Shown here one piece after another: positions 37,938-47,548 of a stretch of DNA of 64,000 bases. The stretch is from Akkermansiaceae bacterium. Its GTDB lineage: Bacteria > Verrucomicrobiota > Verrucomicrobiia > Verrucomicrobiales > Akkermansiaceae. A program made the translations under genes and the position numbers. The notes beneath the pieces are model-generated. The model had not been told where the DNA came from. It searched no databases and worked only from the letters and a program-made list of their open reading frames with translations. The stretch's first letter is position 1; each line of letters opens with the position of its first letter. Location of the stretch: positions 1-64,000 of the forward strand of contig CAIXKE010000057.1 of NCBI GenBank assembly GCA_903919975.1. Reading direction: 5' to 3'.

Positions 37938-38936
37938 CTATCCCCCCGGTGTCGGTGCCGCTGCGGGGGCTATCGGTTTCCACTCGCGGGTGACGAAAAG
38001 TTTGACACTGCCCTGAATGCGCCCGGCAAGGCCGCCATTGCCGCCGGATTTAAACGTCTGGATGGTATCAAGTTCCTCTTTGAGAATCACCGGATAGATG
38101 AGCGAAAGCCAGAGCTTGCCGGATTGGATACTGACTTCCTCATCGGTTAGGTTTCCTGAGAAATCCGGGAAATCCTTCCGGGTGTAATCGCCGGTGACGG
38201 AAAAAACGCCGCAGGGTTGGCCACGCACCGCATCAATCGCTTCTAATTTGAGATGAAGCGATCCCTTGGCGTTGCCCGAGAGCAACATGGATAGAGCGTT
38301 GCCGGTGACATCGAGTTCGTCGCCGATCTTGATCCGGCTTTTGGCAAACCACAGCGAGCGGGGAGCGAGGGCGCTTTCGATCAACAACTCGTCGAGCACG
38401 GGCGTGACTTGGGCGGCCAGGACGGCGGAATGAAAATCGGTGCGCTCACCGATTTTCCAGGTCTTGCCGGATTTTGTAAAGGTGACGGGCTTGGTGGACG
38501 GCGGCGTCTGCGTGAAGGGATCGGCGATTTTTTGAGGCTCCGCTTTCGGGTCGGTCGAAGGAACCTTAAATGCGATATCTTTGAGCGTATAGCGGACTTG
38601 ATTGTCGGTTCGTTCGAATTGGCTGACGGAGGTGTGCTCGCCCTTGATGACATCCATGCGCTTTTCGATGGCGGATGTTTGAGTAAGGCGGACCGACATT
38701 TCCCGGCGGCGGGTGATCTTGACTTCAAGGTGCGACGGGAATGGAAGATCCTTGCGAAAAACGAACCCTTCCGGCGACTGATCGACGAGTTTTTGGAATT
38801 CATCATCCGCTTTGGCGGATTTGGCGGCGATTTGACCTTTTACCGTCGATTTAGCCTGGTTGATCAGGCTCTTTGCCTTGTCGCAGGCGACTAGGGAGAG
38901 CGCCAGCAACGGCAGGATGGGAATGAGTAATTTCAT
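37938..38936 (-). CDS. hypothetical lipoprotein
   Basis: Lipobox-like N-terminus MKLLIPILPLLALSLVACDKAKS. Confidence 0.75.
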   Translation of the reverse strand: MKLLIPILPLLALSLVACDKAKSLINQAKSTVKGQIAAKSAKADDEFQKLVDQSPEGFVFRKDLPFPSHLEVKITRRREMSVRLTQTSAIEKRMDVIKGEHTSVSQFERTDNQVRYTLKDIAFKVPSTDPKAEPQKIADPFTQTPPSTKPVTFTKSGKTWKIGERTDFHSAVLAAQVTPVLDELLIESALAPRSLWFAKSRIKIGDELDVTGNALSMLLSGNAKGSLHLKLEAIDAVRGQPCGVFSVTGDYTRKDFPDFSGNLTDEEVSIQSGKLWLSLIYPVILKEELDTIQTFKSGGNGGLAGRIQGSVKLFVTREWKPIAPAAAPTPGG

Positions 38937-38940
38937 GGAA

Positions 38941-39804
38941 TTACGGGTTTTTACGGCACTCGAGTTTTTGATTCATTTCGATGGCTGGGTTTTCCTCACC
39001 GAGTTGTCCGACGACCACGGCTGGCACGCCGGCGACGGTGGTGTGGGGCGGCACGTCATTCAGGACAACGCTGCCCGCGCCAACTTTAGCTCCTGTGCCA
39101 ATCTCGACACGGCCTAAAATTTTCGCGCCCGCGCCAAGCAAGACGCCGGAGCGGATGATCGGGTGGCGATCGCCGGTTTCCTTGCCGGTTCCGCCGAGCG
39201 TGACTTCATGCAGGATGGAAACATTGTCCTCGATGATGGCGGTTTCCCCGACGACAAAGGAGGTGGCGTGATCCAGCAAAATGCCGCAACCGATGCGGGC
39301 GGCCGGGTGGATATCCACGGCGAAGGCCTCGCTGGCGACGCTCTGCAAGTAGAGTGCAAGCCAGCGTCGGCCATCCAACCAGAGTTGGTGGGAAATCCGA
39401 TAGGTGGATAGAGCGAGGAAGCCCTTGAAGAAAAGCAGCGGCTCCAACAGCGAAAAGCAGGCGGGGTCGCGCTCGAACATCGCCATCAGATCACGCATCG
39501 CCCGGTGGACGATGATCGGGTTCGCCTCAAAAACGCCGCAGAGTAAGGGCTCCATGGTGGCGCGCGGCATATCTTCGCGGCTCAGGCGGCGGGCAAGGCG
39601 GGCTCCCAAGGCGGCGGCGGGCGACGAGCGCGAGAGGATCACATCATCGACCAAATGGCCGAGCTCTGGTTCCTCGGAAACCAACCGGGCAGCCTCCGCA
39701 CGCAGGGTTTCCCAGACTTTCTGGATATCGGCGGATTTTCCTGCGCAGAGCGATTCCGCATTCATGCTCGCCGAGCGGGTTCCGTGTTGTTGGGGTTGGT
39801 TCAT
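38941..39804 (-). CDS. cysE: serine O-acetyltransferase
   Basis: Left-handed beta-helix hexapeptides: DIHPAARIGCGILLDHATSFVVGETAIIEDNVSILHEVTLGGTGKETGDRHPIIRSGVLLGAGAKILG. A start at 39765 (MNAESLC..., preceded by GGCGAG) is also plausible. Confidence 0.94.
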   Translation of the reverse strand: MNQPQQHGTRSASMNAESLCAGKSADIQKVWETLRAEAARLVSEEPELGHLVDDVILSRSSPAAALGARLARRLSREDMPRATMEPLLCGVFEANPIIVHRAMRDLMAMFERDPACFSLLEPLLFFKGFLALSTYRISHQLWLDGRRWLALYLQSVASEAFAVDIHPAARIGCGILLDHATSFVVGETAIIEDNVSILHEVTLGGTGKETGDRHPIIRSGVLLGAGAKILGRVEIGTGAKVGAGSVVLNDVPPHTTVAGVPAVVVGQLGEENPAIEMNQKLECRKNP

Positions 39805-40216
39805 GAAAATTTCTCAGAAGCTGGAGTATGCGTGCCGGGCACTGGCGCAACTCGCGAAGCACCATGACGGACGGACTCTTACACAGCTTGAGGACATCGC
39901 GCAACGGGAAGCCGTCTCAGCCAGCTTTCTGGTGCAAATTCTCAACGATTTACGCCGCGCCGGGCTGATCGACAGCCGTCGCGGCAAGGCGGGCGGCTAC
40001 TTACTGGGGCGCCCGGCGGCGGAAATCAGCCTGCGCCAGATTGTGGATGCGGTGGATCCCGCGCTGTTGCAATGCTCGGTTTCCCGCGATGGAGAGTCCG
40101 GCGCGACCGTCCGCCAAGCCTGGGACAAGGTTTCAGCCACCCTTCAGCACGCCCTTGAGCAAATCACACTGGAATCCCTCGCCAGCAATTCCAGCGGGGC
40201 GATGTTCTATATTTGA
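39803..40216 (+). CDS. Rrf2 family transcriptional regulator
   Basis: MKISQKLEYACRALAQLAKHHDGRTLTQLEDIAQREAVSASFLVQILNDLRRAGLIDSRRGKAGGYLL. The ORF-track start at 39404 is an upstream extension antisense to cysE. Confidence 0.92.
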   Translation: MKISQKLEYACRALAQLAKHHDGRTLTQLEDIAQREAVSASFLVQILNDLRRAGLIDSRRGKAGGYLLGRPAAEISLRQIVDAVDPALLQCSVSRDGESGATVRQAWDKVSATLQHALEQITLESLASNSSGAMFYI

Positions 40217-40292
40217 GGCCACCTGTAATGTCGCTCGATGAGTGTCGTCCTCATCAACCGTGCGAAGCATCTTCCTCTTCTTCTACAATCCA

Positions 40293-41414
40293 CTATCCCC
40301 TATCCCCAATGAACAAAACGCAGATCGGATTCGGAGCGGGAACCGTATGGATGGGTTTTCCTAACATCCCGGTCGCCGGATCCAAGGCCAGCACGCTGAT
40401 CGTGTTGGAATCCTGATGGGCGCAAAGCAGCCATTTGCCACTCGGGTCGATCTTGAAATGGCGGGGAATTTTTCCGCCGCATGGCGCATGCTGCAGGAAT
40501 TTCAGTGTGCCGGTTGTGGCATCGCGTTGGTAAACAATGATGGAATCGTGGCCGCGGTTCGAAGCATAAACCCATTTTCCGTTAGGATGCACTTCGATTT
40601 CGGCCGTGGTGTTTTGGGCCGAAAAATCCGCGGGCAAGGTTGGCACGCTGCCGAGAGCAGTGAGTTTCCCGGCCCCAGCTTGATGGCTTGCAGCGAGCAC
40701 GGTGTTATCCAACTCGTTGATCACGTAGGCGTGTTTTTCGTCGGGGGAAAAAGCCATGTGGCGCGGCCCGGCTCCCAGCGCGGTGGCCAACGCTGTCAGT
40801 GGCGCACCCAGTTTCGAGGACGCCGCATCGAACGGATAGATCAGAATTTGGTCCAACCCGAGATCCGGCACAAACAGATGCCGGTTCGCCTTGTCGAAAT
40901 AAACACCATGTGCGTGAGGCCCGTCCTGACGGGGTTGGCGCGGACCGCTTCCGCGGTTACTGATCACCGAAACCACATCCATCGCGACGCCCTGGTCATT
41001 CAAGCGGATCGTGGAAATCCGGCCATCGCCGTAGTTGGCGATCGCCAGCGTACCACCGGAAGCATCCACGGCAAGGTGGCAGGCCCCCTTTCCGCCAGCT
41101 GACAACTCACCGAGCAACTCCAGTTTCCCATCCTTGCCAATGCTGAAAGTGGCGACCGAACTCGAGCCATCGGGAAACGCGGCTTTCGGCTGACCGATCG
41201 CATAGAGAATCGGCCGGGTGGGATGCTGCACGAGGAATCCGGGGTGCCTGTATTCCGCGGCGAGGATCGGCGCGGTGAGCTTGCCCGTGACCGGATTGAA
41301 ATCCGCTTGATAGATTCCCTGGCTATCGCCGCCGGTGCGGGTGCCGATGAAGACCGGGGCGGCCTGCGATAGCATGGACATCAGCAACCATGGGGCGATG
41401 AAAACTCGGAGCAT
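40293..41414 (-). CDS. lactonase family (6-phosphogluconolactonase-like beta-propeller) secreted protein
   Basis: IGTRTGGDSQGIYQADFNPVTGKLTAPILAAEYRHPGFLVQHPTRPILYAI; GPHAHGVYFDKANRHLFVPDLGLDQILIYPFD. Confidence 0.92.
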   Translation of the reverse strand: MLRVFIAPWLLMSMLSQAAPVFIGTRTGGDSQGIYQADFNPVTGKLTAPILAAEYRHPGFLVQHPTRPILYAIGQPKAAFPDGSSSVATFSIGKDGKLELLGELSAGGKGACHLAVDASGGTLAIANYGDGRISTIRLNDQGVAMDVVSVISNRGSGPRQPRQDGPHAHGVYFDKANRHLFVPDLGLDQILIYPFDAASSKLGAPLTALATALGAGPRHMAFSPDEKHAYVINELDNTVLAASHQAGAGKLTALGSVPTLPADFSAQNTTAEIEVHPNGKWVYASNRGHDSIIVYQRDATTGTLKFLQHAPCGGKIPRHFKIDPSGKWLLCAHQDSNTISVLALDPATGMLGKPIHTVPAPNPICVLFIGDRG

Positions 41415-41573
41415 GCCGAGGGAACGGAACCGGACCGGGATTTCATTCAGTTTTATGTTTAAAGCTTGCATTCTTGTGACTTGACCCAGCCCCGTTGGGT
41501 GGGCAGGGTGCCGCCCCGCCGCAGCCCTGATGGCCGCGGCATGTCCCAATCGAACCAACCTCACCGTTCCGTC

Positions 41574-42620
41574 ATGGCCGCTAAGATCTATACCACCAAG
41601 GATGCCCCGATCGCTCCGCTCAAGAAGAAAACCCTCGCCGTGATTGGCTTTGGCTCACAAGGCCACGCCCACGCGCTCAACCTCAAGGACAGCGGCCTCA
41701 AGGTCATCATCGGCCTTTATAAGAAGTCGAAGTCCCGCGAGGTCGCCAAGAAACTCGGCTTCGAAGTCATGGACACCGCGGAGGCGGTGAAAGCGGCCGA
41801 CGTCATCTTCGTCGCCACCCCGGACACCGTGATCCCTTCCGTTTACAAGAAGGACATCGCGCCGAACCTCACCAAGGGAAAAACCCTGCTCTTCTCGCAC
41901 GGATTCGCCGTGCACTTCAAAACCATCCAATTGCCCAAGGACATCGACGTGATCCTCGTCGCACCGAAAGGCCCTGGCCACACCGTGCGCTCGCAATTCG
42001 TCGCCGGCAAAGGCGTTCCCGGCCTGATCGCGATCCATCAGGACGTGACCGGCAAGGCCAAACAAACCGCGCTCGCCTGGGCCGGCGGCATCGGCTGCGC
42101 CCGTGCCGGTGTGTTTGAAACCAACTTCCGCGAGGAAACCGTGACCGACCTCTTCGGTGAGCAAGTCGTCCTCTGCGGCGGCGCTTCCGCGCTGGTGAAA
42201 GCCGGATTCGAAGTGCTCGTCGAAGCAGGCTACCAGCCTGAGATGGCCTACTTCGAGTGCCTTCACGAGCTCAAGCTCATCGTCGACCTCATGAACGAAC
42301 AAGGCATCGCCGGCATGCGTTTCTCGGTTTCCGAGACCGCCGAATATGGCGACGTCACCGTGGGCCCCAAAATCATCGACTCCTCGGTCAAGAAGCGCAT
42401 GATCAAGCAGCTCAAGGAGATCGAAAACGGTAAGTTCGCCAAGGAGTGGACCGCTGAGTTCGCCGGCGGCAACAAGAACTTCAACGCCATCCGCAAAGCT
42501 GAAGCTGCCCACCAGATCGAAAAAGTCGGCGCCAAGCTGCGTTCGACGATGAGCTGGATCAAACAAAGCAAGATCAAGAAGGGCGCCAGCCAGGCGAGCT
42601 TCACCTCAAGCTCGAAGTAA
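41574..42620 (+). CDS. ilvC: ketol-acid reductoisomerase
   Basis: [52 protein letters not shown]. Confidence 0.95.
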   Translation: MAAKIYTTKDAPIAPLKKKTLAVIGFGSQGHAHALNLKDSGLKVIIGLYKKSKSREVAKKLGFEVMDTAEAVKAADVIFVATPDTVIPSVYKKDIAPNLTKGKTLLFSHGFAVHFKTIQLPKDIDVILVAPKGPGHTVRSQFVAGKGVPGLIAIHQDVTGKAKQTALAWAGGIGCARAGVFETNFREETVTDLFGEQVVLCGGASALVKAGFEVLVEAGYQPEMAYFECLHELKLIVDLMNEQGIAGMRFSVSETAEYGDVTVGPKIIDSSVKKRMIKQLKEIENGKFAKEWTAEFAGGNKNFNAIRKAEAAHQIEKVGAKLRSTMSWIKQSKIKKGASQASFTSSSK

Positions 42621-42637
42621 TCCACACGATTGATTTC

Positions 42638-42676
42638 AAAACGCCCGTCTCCCACTTCAGGGAGACGGGCGTTTTT
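42638..42676 (+). terminator. Rho-independent terminator downstream of ilvC
   Basis: AAAACGCCCGTCTCCC-ACTTCA-GGGAGACGGGCGTTTTT. Confidence 0.93.
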
Positions 42677-42740
42677 CGTTCGTCAGCCATGACTTTTGGT
42701 GCTGGCCAGCGGAGCCGGTAAATGCGTAGGTTTCGAGCAG

Positions 42741-43451
42741 ATGATTTTGGCATTGATGGAACCTTCAGGGCTGATCGAGCAGGGAGGCCCGCTGGTATGG
42801 GGGCTGCTCGGTTTGGCGTTTATTGGCTCGGTGTGCGTGGTGGAGCGGATGTTTTTCTTTCATCAGGCACGCATTAATGTGAGCGATTTATTGGTCGGCC
42901 TGGCGCACCACGTCCGGCGCAAAGCCTTTGCAGAGGCGTTGCACGAAGCGGCGCGGGCACCCGGACCAGTGGCTCGGGTGGCGCATGCGGCGTTGCTGCG
43001 CTATTACTTGGGCCGCGCGGATTTGCGCGATATCGTGCAGGAAGCCGGCCAACTTGAAGTGCCGCGCATTGAAAAAAACATCCGGGCGATTCTGGGAGTC
43101 GCCTTGTTGGCACCCTTGGTCGGAATGCTCGGCACGATGCTCGGAATGCTGGAAACTTTCCAAAAGGTGAGCGAGCAAGGTGGCTTCAATAGCCCGACCG
43201 AATTGACGACCGGAGTGTTCATGGCGCTCATCACATCGGTGCTGGGGCTCACGGTGGCGGTGCCGATGTATTTGTTTTATCTCTATTTCCTCGGGCGGGC
43301 AAAACGTCTCGTCCACCGCATCGAGCGGGCGGGGATCGAGATGGTTCACCTCATCGCCGATGCGCGGGAAGAAGTGGAATTCGCGCCGTTTCGCGGCGAG
43401 GTGATGGCGGAACACAGCTCGGGAAAAGCCACGCAGAAACACGCCAAGTGA
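42741..43451 (+). CDS. MotA/TolQ/ExbB proton channel family protein
   Basis: Three TM segments; APLVGMLGTMLGMLETFQKVSEQGGFNSPTELTTGVFMALITSVLGLTVAVPMYLFYLYFLGRAKRLV. Confidence 0.92.
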   Translation: MILALMEPSGLIEQGGPLVWGLLGLAFIGSVCVVERMFFFHQARINVSDLLVGLAHHVRRKAFAEALHEAARAPGPVARVAHAALLRYYLGRADLRDIVQEAGQLEVPRIEKNIRAILGVALLAPLVGMLGTMLGMLETFQKVSEQGGFNSPTELTTGVFMALITSVLGLTVAVPMYLFYLYFLGRAKRLVHRIERAGIEMVHLIADAREEVEFAPFRGEVMAEHSSGKATQKHAK

Positions 43452-43900
43452 AGCTCGAAATGACGTTGCCGGAGCGCCCTGGACTGCTGCACGCAGTACC
43501 GGTTTTGAATATTTTCGCGCTCCTCTGGCTGCTCTTTTTGTTGAGCTCTTCATTCTTGCGGCAATCCGGCGTCACGGTCGAACTCCCGCCATCGCGATTT
43601 CAACTGGAGCGTTTCCAGAACACCTTGGTCGTCACCTTGGGGCCAGGAGAGTCCGGCCCACGGATCCACTTCGGACGGGATGCGGTGAGTGCGGTCGAGC
43701 TTTCCGCCCGCCTCGACCAATTGCGCGGCGAGGGCGCTCAGGCAAATTCATTGGTGCTGCTTCAAACGGATACCGGGACCCCGGTGGGCATCGAGCGGGA
43801 AGTCACCGAGATCGTGCTCGGCAAAGGTTTTCGCTTGGCGCTGGTGGGAGCGAATGTGACCGGCGCCGAAACCACCACGCCGCAACCGATTGAAGAATGA
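43448..43900 (+). CDS. ExbD/TolR-like biopolymer transport protein
   Basis: Short protein with one N-terminal TM, ATGA overlap with the ExbB-like gene, and an ExbD-like C-terminal region. Confidence 0.72.
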   Translation: MKLEMTLPERPGLLHAVPVLNIFALLWLLFLLSSSFLRQSGVTVELPPSRFQLERFQNTLVVTLGPGESGPRIHFGRDAVSAVELSARLDQLRGEGAQANSLVLLQTDTGTPVGIEREVTEIVLGKGFRLALVGANVTGAETTTPQPIEE

Positions 43901-44697
43901 TGGGAAAACGAATCTCCATCAAAGAGAAGCGGAAGGAAGCGCCCGAGTGGGTGTTCAACTGGAGGCGCTCGGGAAATGCTACCTTTTCCCTATCCAAGTG
44001 GATTGCCTTGTTGCTGGTGACCGGCATTTTCGCGCTGCTGTTGAGCGTGGTGCAAATCCGTGTGCATTCGCCGACGATATGGGCGGCATCCAAGGCAACC
44101 GTCATCTACACCGCCGCCACTCCTGAGGGGCGCATTCTCACCCTGCGGGCCCGCGAGGAAGGTCCATTTCCCTCACGGTTTCTACCATCCCAATGGGAAG
44201 GTGCCGCGGCCCTGGAACAAGAATTCCTCGGAGCCGCCCGTTGGATGCCTCCGCCGTATATGCCCACCTTGCGAGATCTACCGAAACCCGCAGCCCCGCG
44301 CTTGCAACTCGCCGCAAGGGGTGAACCGGTCCTGCCGAAACGCCTACCGACCGTAAGTGCGGCCCCGATGCCCGAAAAACTCCAGCTCGTCCCGGTGATC
44401 TCCCCCTTGTCTGGAATCACCAGCGACGAGCTACCCGCTTATTTACCGCCCATCGCAGATCCGGTAAACGCCACCATGATCGCTGCAACTTGGCGCTTTC
44501 TACTGCGTTTGGATGCTGCGGGCCGTGTGCGGGATTGCGTTTCACTAGCGGGCGGTGACGAGGCCGGACCGTCATCTATCGAGGCATGGTTGCGCCGTTT
44601 AACCTTCAAATCCGAACCCACAAACCCCTCGCGCTGGATCGCCGTGGGCGTCGGTTTCGCCAATCAACCCACAGCCGATGGAACTGACCCTGATTGA
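43897..44697 (+). CDS. hypothetical membrane-anchored protein, TonB-like topology
   Basis: Single N-terminal TM, Pro-rich middle, small C-terminal domain; overlaps the stop of the ExbD-like gene. Confidence 0.6.
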   Translation: MMGKRISIKEKRKEAPEWVFNWRRSGNATFSLSKWIALLLVTGIFALLLSVVQIRVHSPTIWAASKATVIYTAATPEGRILTLRAREEGPFPSRFLPSQWEGAAALEQEFLGAARWMPPPYMPTLRDLPKPAAPRLQLAARGEPVLPKRLPTVSAAPMPEKLQLVPVISPLSGITSDELPAYLPPIADPVNATMIAATWRFLLRLDAAGRVRDCVSLAGGDEAGPSSIEAWLRRLTFKSEPTNPSRWIAVGVGFANQPTADGTDPD

Positions 44698-44917
44698 TTT
44701 CGTGTTGTTCTCGCTGCTCGGCTCGTGCGCCTTGGTAGTCGTTTTCACTCTGATTTCGCGGGCCGCGCACGCGTATTCGGAAAATCAAGCGCTGACCCGG
44801 CGCGTCATTTGCAGGCTCTGTCTGTATGCCTTCGAGGACGAAAGCCGCGACAAAATCGTCGATTGCCCGCACTGCGGAGCGGCCAACGAAAAAGGACGGA
44901 ATCGGCGACTCGGCTAA
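44678..44917 (+). CDS. small membrane protein with zinc-ribbon-like CxxC...CxxC
   Basis: N-terminal TM, then VICRLCLYAFEDESRDKIVDCPHCGAANEKG; overlaps the 3' end of the preceding gene. Confidence 0.65.
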   Translation: MELTLIDFVLFSLLGSCALVVVFTLISRAAHAYSENQALTRRVICRLCLYAFEDESRDKIVDCPHCGAANEKGRNRRLG

Positions 44918-44994
44918 GTTGCGGCGACTTGTGAAACATCCCGTGATGAAGCTTGCGCGGCGGGGGAAGACCCGCCAAACTGCGGTCCGAAATT

Positions 44995-46242
44995 ATGAAT
45001 GAGCGGCGCGTAGTCATCACAGGCATTGGTTGTATTTCGCCATTGGGCAACGATTTAACCACCACATGGGAAGGCCTCAAAGCGGGCCGCAGCGGGATCT
45101 CGAGGATCACGGAGCTCGATCCGGAGCCCTTCGATTGCAAGATCGCGGGCGAGGTGAAAAACTTCAATGCGGACGCCTATTTCCGCGTTCCCAAGGACGC
45201 CCGCCGCTCGGATCGCTACGTGCAATTCGCTGTCGCCGCCTCAAAAATGGCCATGAATGATTGCGGTCTCGATGTTTCCACCATCAATCCCCGCCGCTTC
45301 GGCGTGATGGTCGGCAGCGGCATCGGCGGCTTGGCCACTTTGGAGCGCGAGCACTCGACCTTTATGACCAAGGGGCCGAAGCGGGTTTCGCCGTTCACCA
45401 TCCCGATGATGATTTCCAACATCGCCAGCGGCATCATTTCCATGGAGTTCGGGCTCAAAGGGCCGAACATGGCTATCGTCACCGCCTGCGCCACTTCCAA
45501 CCACAACATCGGCGAAGCCTGGCGCATCATCAAATTCGGCGATGCCGACGGCTTCATTTGCGGCGGCGCCGAGGCCAGCATTTTGCCGATGGGACTCTGC
45601 GGATTCTCCAACATGAAGGCGCTAAGCACCCGCAATGATGATCCGGAGCGCGCTTCCCGCCCGTTCGACAAAAACCGTGACGGCTTCGTCATGGGTGAAG
45701 GTTCCGGCGTCATCGTCATCGAGGAACTCGAACACGCGAAAAAACGCGGTGCTAAAATCTACGCCGAACTCATCGGCTACGGTGTCAGCGCGGATGCCTA
45801 CCATCTCAGCGCCCCGTCTCCGGATGGCAGCGGCCCGGCCTACGCCATCGAGATGGCCCTCAAGCACGGCAAGAAAAACCCGCAAGACGTCCAGTATCTC
45901 AACGCCCACGCCACCTCCACCGGTCTTGGCGACATCGCAGAAGCCAAAGCCATCCAATTGGCCTTCGGCGATCACGTGAAAAACGGTCTGATGGTCAGCT
46001 CCACCAAGTCGATGACCGGCCACATGCTCGGCGCGGCCGGCGGCATGGAATTGATCGCCTGCGTCATGGCGATCCAGGACGGCATTGTGCCGCCCACCAT
46101 CAACGTCGAAGAACAAGACCCCGAATGCGATCTCGATTGCGTGCCCAACGTCGCCCGCGAGGCCGATGTGAATGTCGCCTTGAGCAATAGCTTCGGTTTC
46201 GGCGGACACAACGCGTCCGTGCTCGTCAGTAAGTATGCCTAA
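44995..46242 (+). CDS. fabF: beta-ketoacyl-ACP synthase II
   Basis: MNERRVVITGIGCISPLGNDL; active-site region VTACATSNHNIGEAWRIIKFGDAD; NAHATSTGLGD. Confidence 0.95.
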   Translation: MNERRVVITGIGCISPLGNDLTTTWEGLKAGRSGISRITELDPEPFDCKIAGEVKNFNADAYFRVPKDARRSDRYVQFAVAASKMAMNDCGLDVSTINPRRFGVMVGSGIGGLATLEREHSTFMTKGPKRVSPFTIPMMISNIASGIISMEFGLKGPNMAIVTACATSNHNIGEAWRIIKFGDADGFICGGAEASILPMGLCGFSNMKALSTRNDDPERASRPFDKNRDGFVMGEGSGVIVIEELEHAKKRGAKIYAELIGYGVSADAYHLSAPSPDGSGPAYAIEMALKHGKKNPQDVQYLNAHATSTGLGDIAEAKAIQLAFGDHVKNGLMVSSTKSMTGHMLGAAGGMELIACVMAIQDGIVPPTINVEEQDPECDLDCVPNVAREADVNVALSNSFGFGGHNASVLVSKYA

Positions 46243-46244
46243 GG

Positions 46245-46640
46245 ATGGATGCTCCACTCCACCGCCACGTCTGCGAGGTTGCCTTCGGCGATACCGATGC
46301 CAGCGGCTGGATGCACTTCCCTAACATATTCCGTTATTTCGAGGAGGCGGAACACGCGTTTCTAAAATCACGCGGAGTTCTGGTTTTCGATCGCGCGCAA
46401 GGCGGTTGGCCGCGGGTTAAAGTTTCCTGCGATTACAAACGCCCCTTGCTCACCGGCGAACGCATTGAAGTCTTGTTGGAAATCGCGCGCTTCGGAGCCT
46501 CATCGCTGACTTGGAACTTCGCAGTCCTCTCCCCCACCGGAGAAACCGCCGCCTTCGGCAGCGTCACCACCGTGCGCGTGAACAGCGAAGGCCGCCCGCA
46601 ACTCATCACCGCCGCTGAACGCGCCGCGCTGGAAGGTTGA
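46245..46640 (+). CDS. acyl-CoA thioesterase (YbgC/4HBT family)
   Basis: VAFGDTDASGWMHFPNIFRYFEEAEHAFLKSRG. Confidence 0.9.
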   Translation: MDAPLHRHVCEVAFGDTDASGWMHFPNIFRYFEEAEHAFLKSRGVLVFDRAQGGWPRVKVSCDYKRPLLTGERIEVLLEIARFGASSLTWNFAVLSPTGETAAFGSVTTVRVNSEGRPQLITAAERAALEG

Positions 46641-46657
46641 TCCGTTATACGCACAAC

Positions 46658-46694
46658 AGAACTGGAGCGCGGAATTCACTCCGCGCGAAACATC
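46658..46694. repeat. Solo copy of the MITE-like end (GGAGCGCGGAATTCACTCCGCGCGAAACATCA)
   Basis: Shares GCGCGGAATTCA(C/T)TCCGCG(C/A)GAAACATCA with 7057-7084. Confidence 0.75.
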
Positions 46695-46714
46695 AATCTG
46701 CCCACCTATCGCTC

Positions 46715-47395
46715 ATGGAAATCACCGGCCGCATCATCCTCGTCCCCACGCCCATCGGAAATCTCGGGGATATTACGCTCCGTGCCGTGGAAATCTTAAA
46801 AAGCGCGGATCGCATCGCTTGTGAGGACACCCGTCATTCCGGCCAGCTGCTCGCGCACCTTGGGATTTCCGGGAAACCTCTCGTCTCGCTGCACGAGCAC
46901 AACGAAGCCCGCCGCGCGCCCGAACTCGTCGCCGCCGCCCGTGCCGGAGAAACCATCGCCATCATCAGCGATGCCGGCATGCCTGGAATTTCGGACCCGG
47001 GCTACCGCTTGGTGCAATCCTGCATCGAAACCGACACTCCGCTGGAAGTCTTGCCAGGCCCGTCCGCAGTCATCACCGCACTCATCGGTTCCGGGTTTCC
47101 ATGCCACGCCTTTCGCTTTGGCGGCTTTCTCTCAGTGAAATCCGGCAAACGTCGCAGCGCTCTCACCGAAGCCCTGCAATCCGGTGAAACCGGCATCTTC
47201 TTCGAATCGCCGCATCGCATCCTCTCCACTCTCGAAATCCTAACGGAAATCAATCCCGCCGCACGCGTTTGCGTCGCCCGCGAATTGACCAAGAAATTCG
47301 AGACCTATCACCGCGGCTCCGCAGCCGAGGTGTTCGCCTATTTTCAAGCCCACCCACCGAAGGGCGAGATTGTCTTGCTCGTGCATGCGGAGTGA
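46715..47395 (+). CDS. rsmI: 16S rRNA (cytidine1402-2'-O)-methyltransferase
   Basis: GRIILVPTPIGNLGDITLRAVEILKSADRIACEDTRHSGQLLAHLGI; ISDAGMPGISDPG. Confidence 0.95.
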   Translation: MEITGRIILVPTPIGNLGDITLRAVEILKSADRIACEDTRHSGQLLAHLGISGKPLVSLHEHNEARRAPELVAAARAGETIAIISDAGMPGISDPGYRLVQSCIETDTPLEVLPGPSAVITALIGSGFPCHAFRFGGFLSVKSGKRRSALTEALQSGETGIFFESPHRILSTLEILTEINPAARVCVARELTKKFETYHRGSAAEVFAYFQAHPPKGEIVLLVHAE

Positions 47396-47413
47396 AAACA
47401 AGCAGCCCGATTT

Positions 47414-47468
47414 GGCTCCAGGCGGAGACGCCCGGGCCACTGTGGCGCGGGCGTCTCCGCCCGGAGCC
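47414..47468. terminator. Long GC-rich hairpin between convergent rsmI and rph
   Basis: GGCTCCAGGCGGAGACGCCCG...CGGGCGTCTCCGCCCGGAGCC; about 20-bp stem, no clear U-tract. Confidence 0.6.
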
Positions 47469-47548
47469 ATCTCATCGGTAGGTCATCTCGTTTTACAACA
47501 CTTCAGGATGTCTGAGCCTGCTGAAGGAGCCTAGATCGGGGACCAGCT

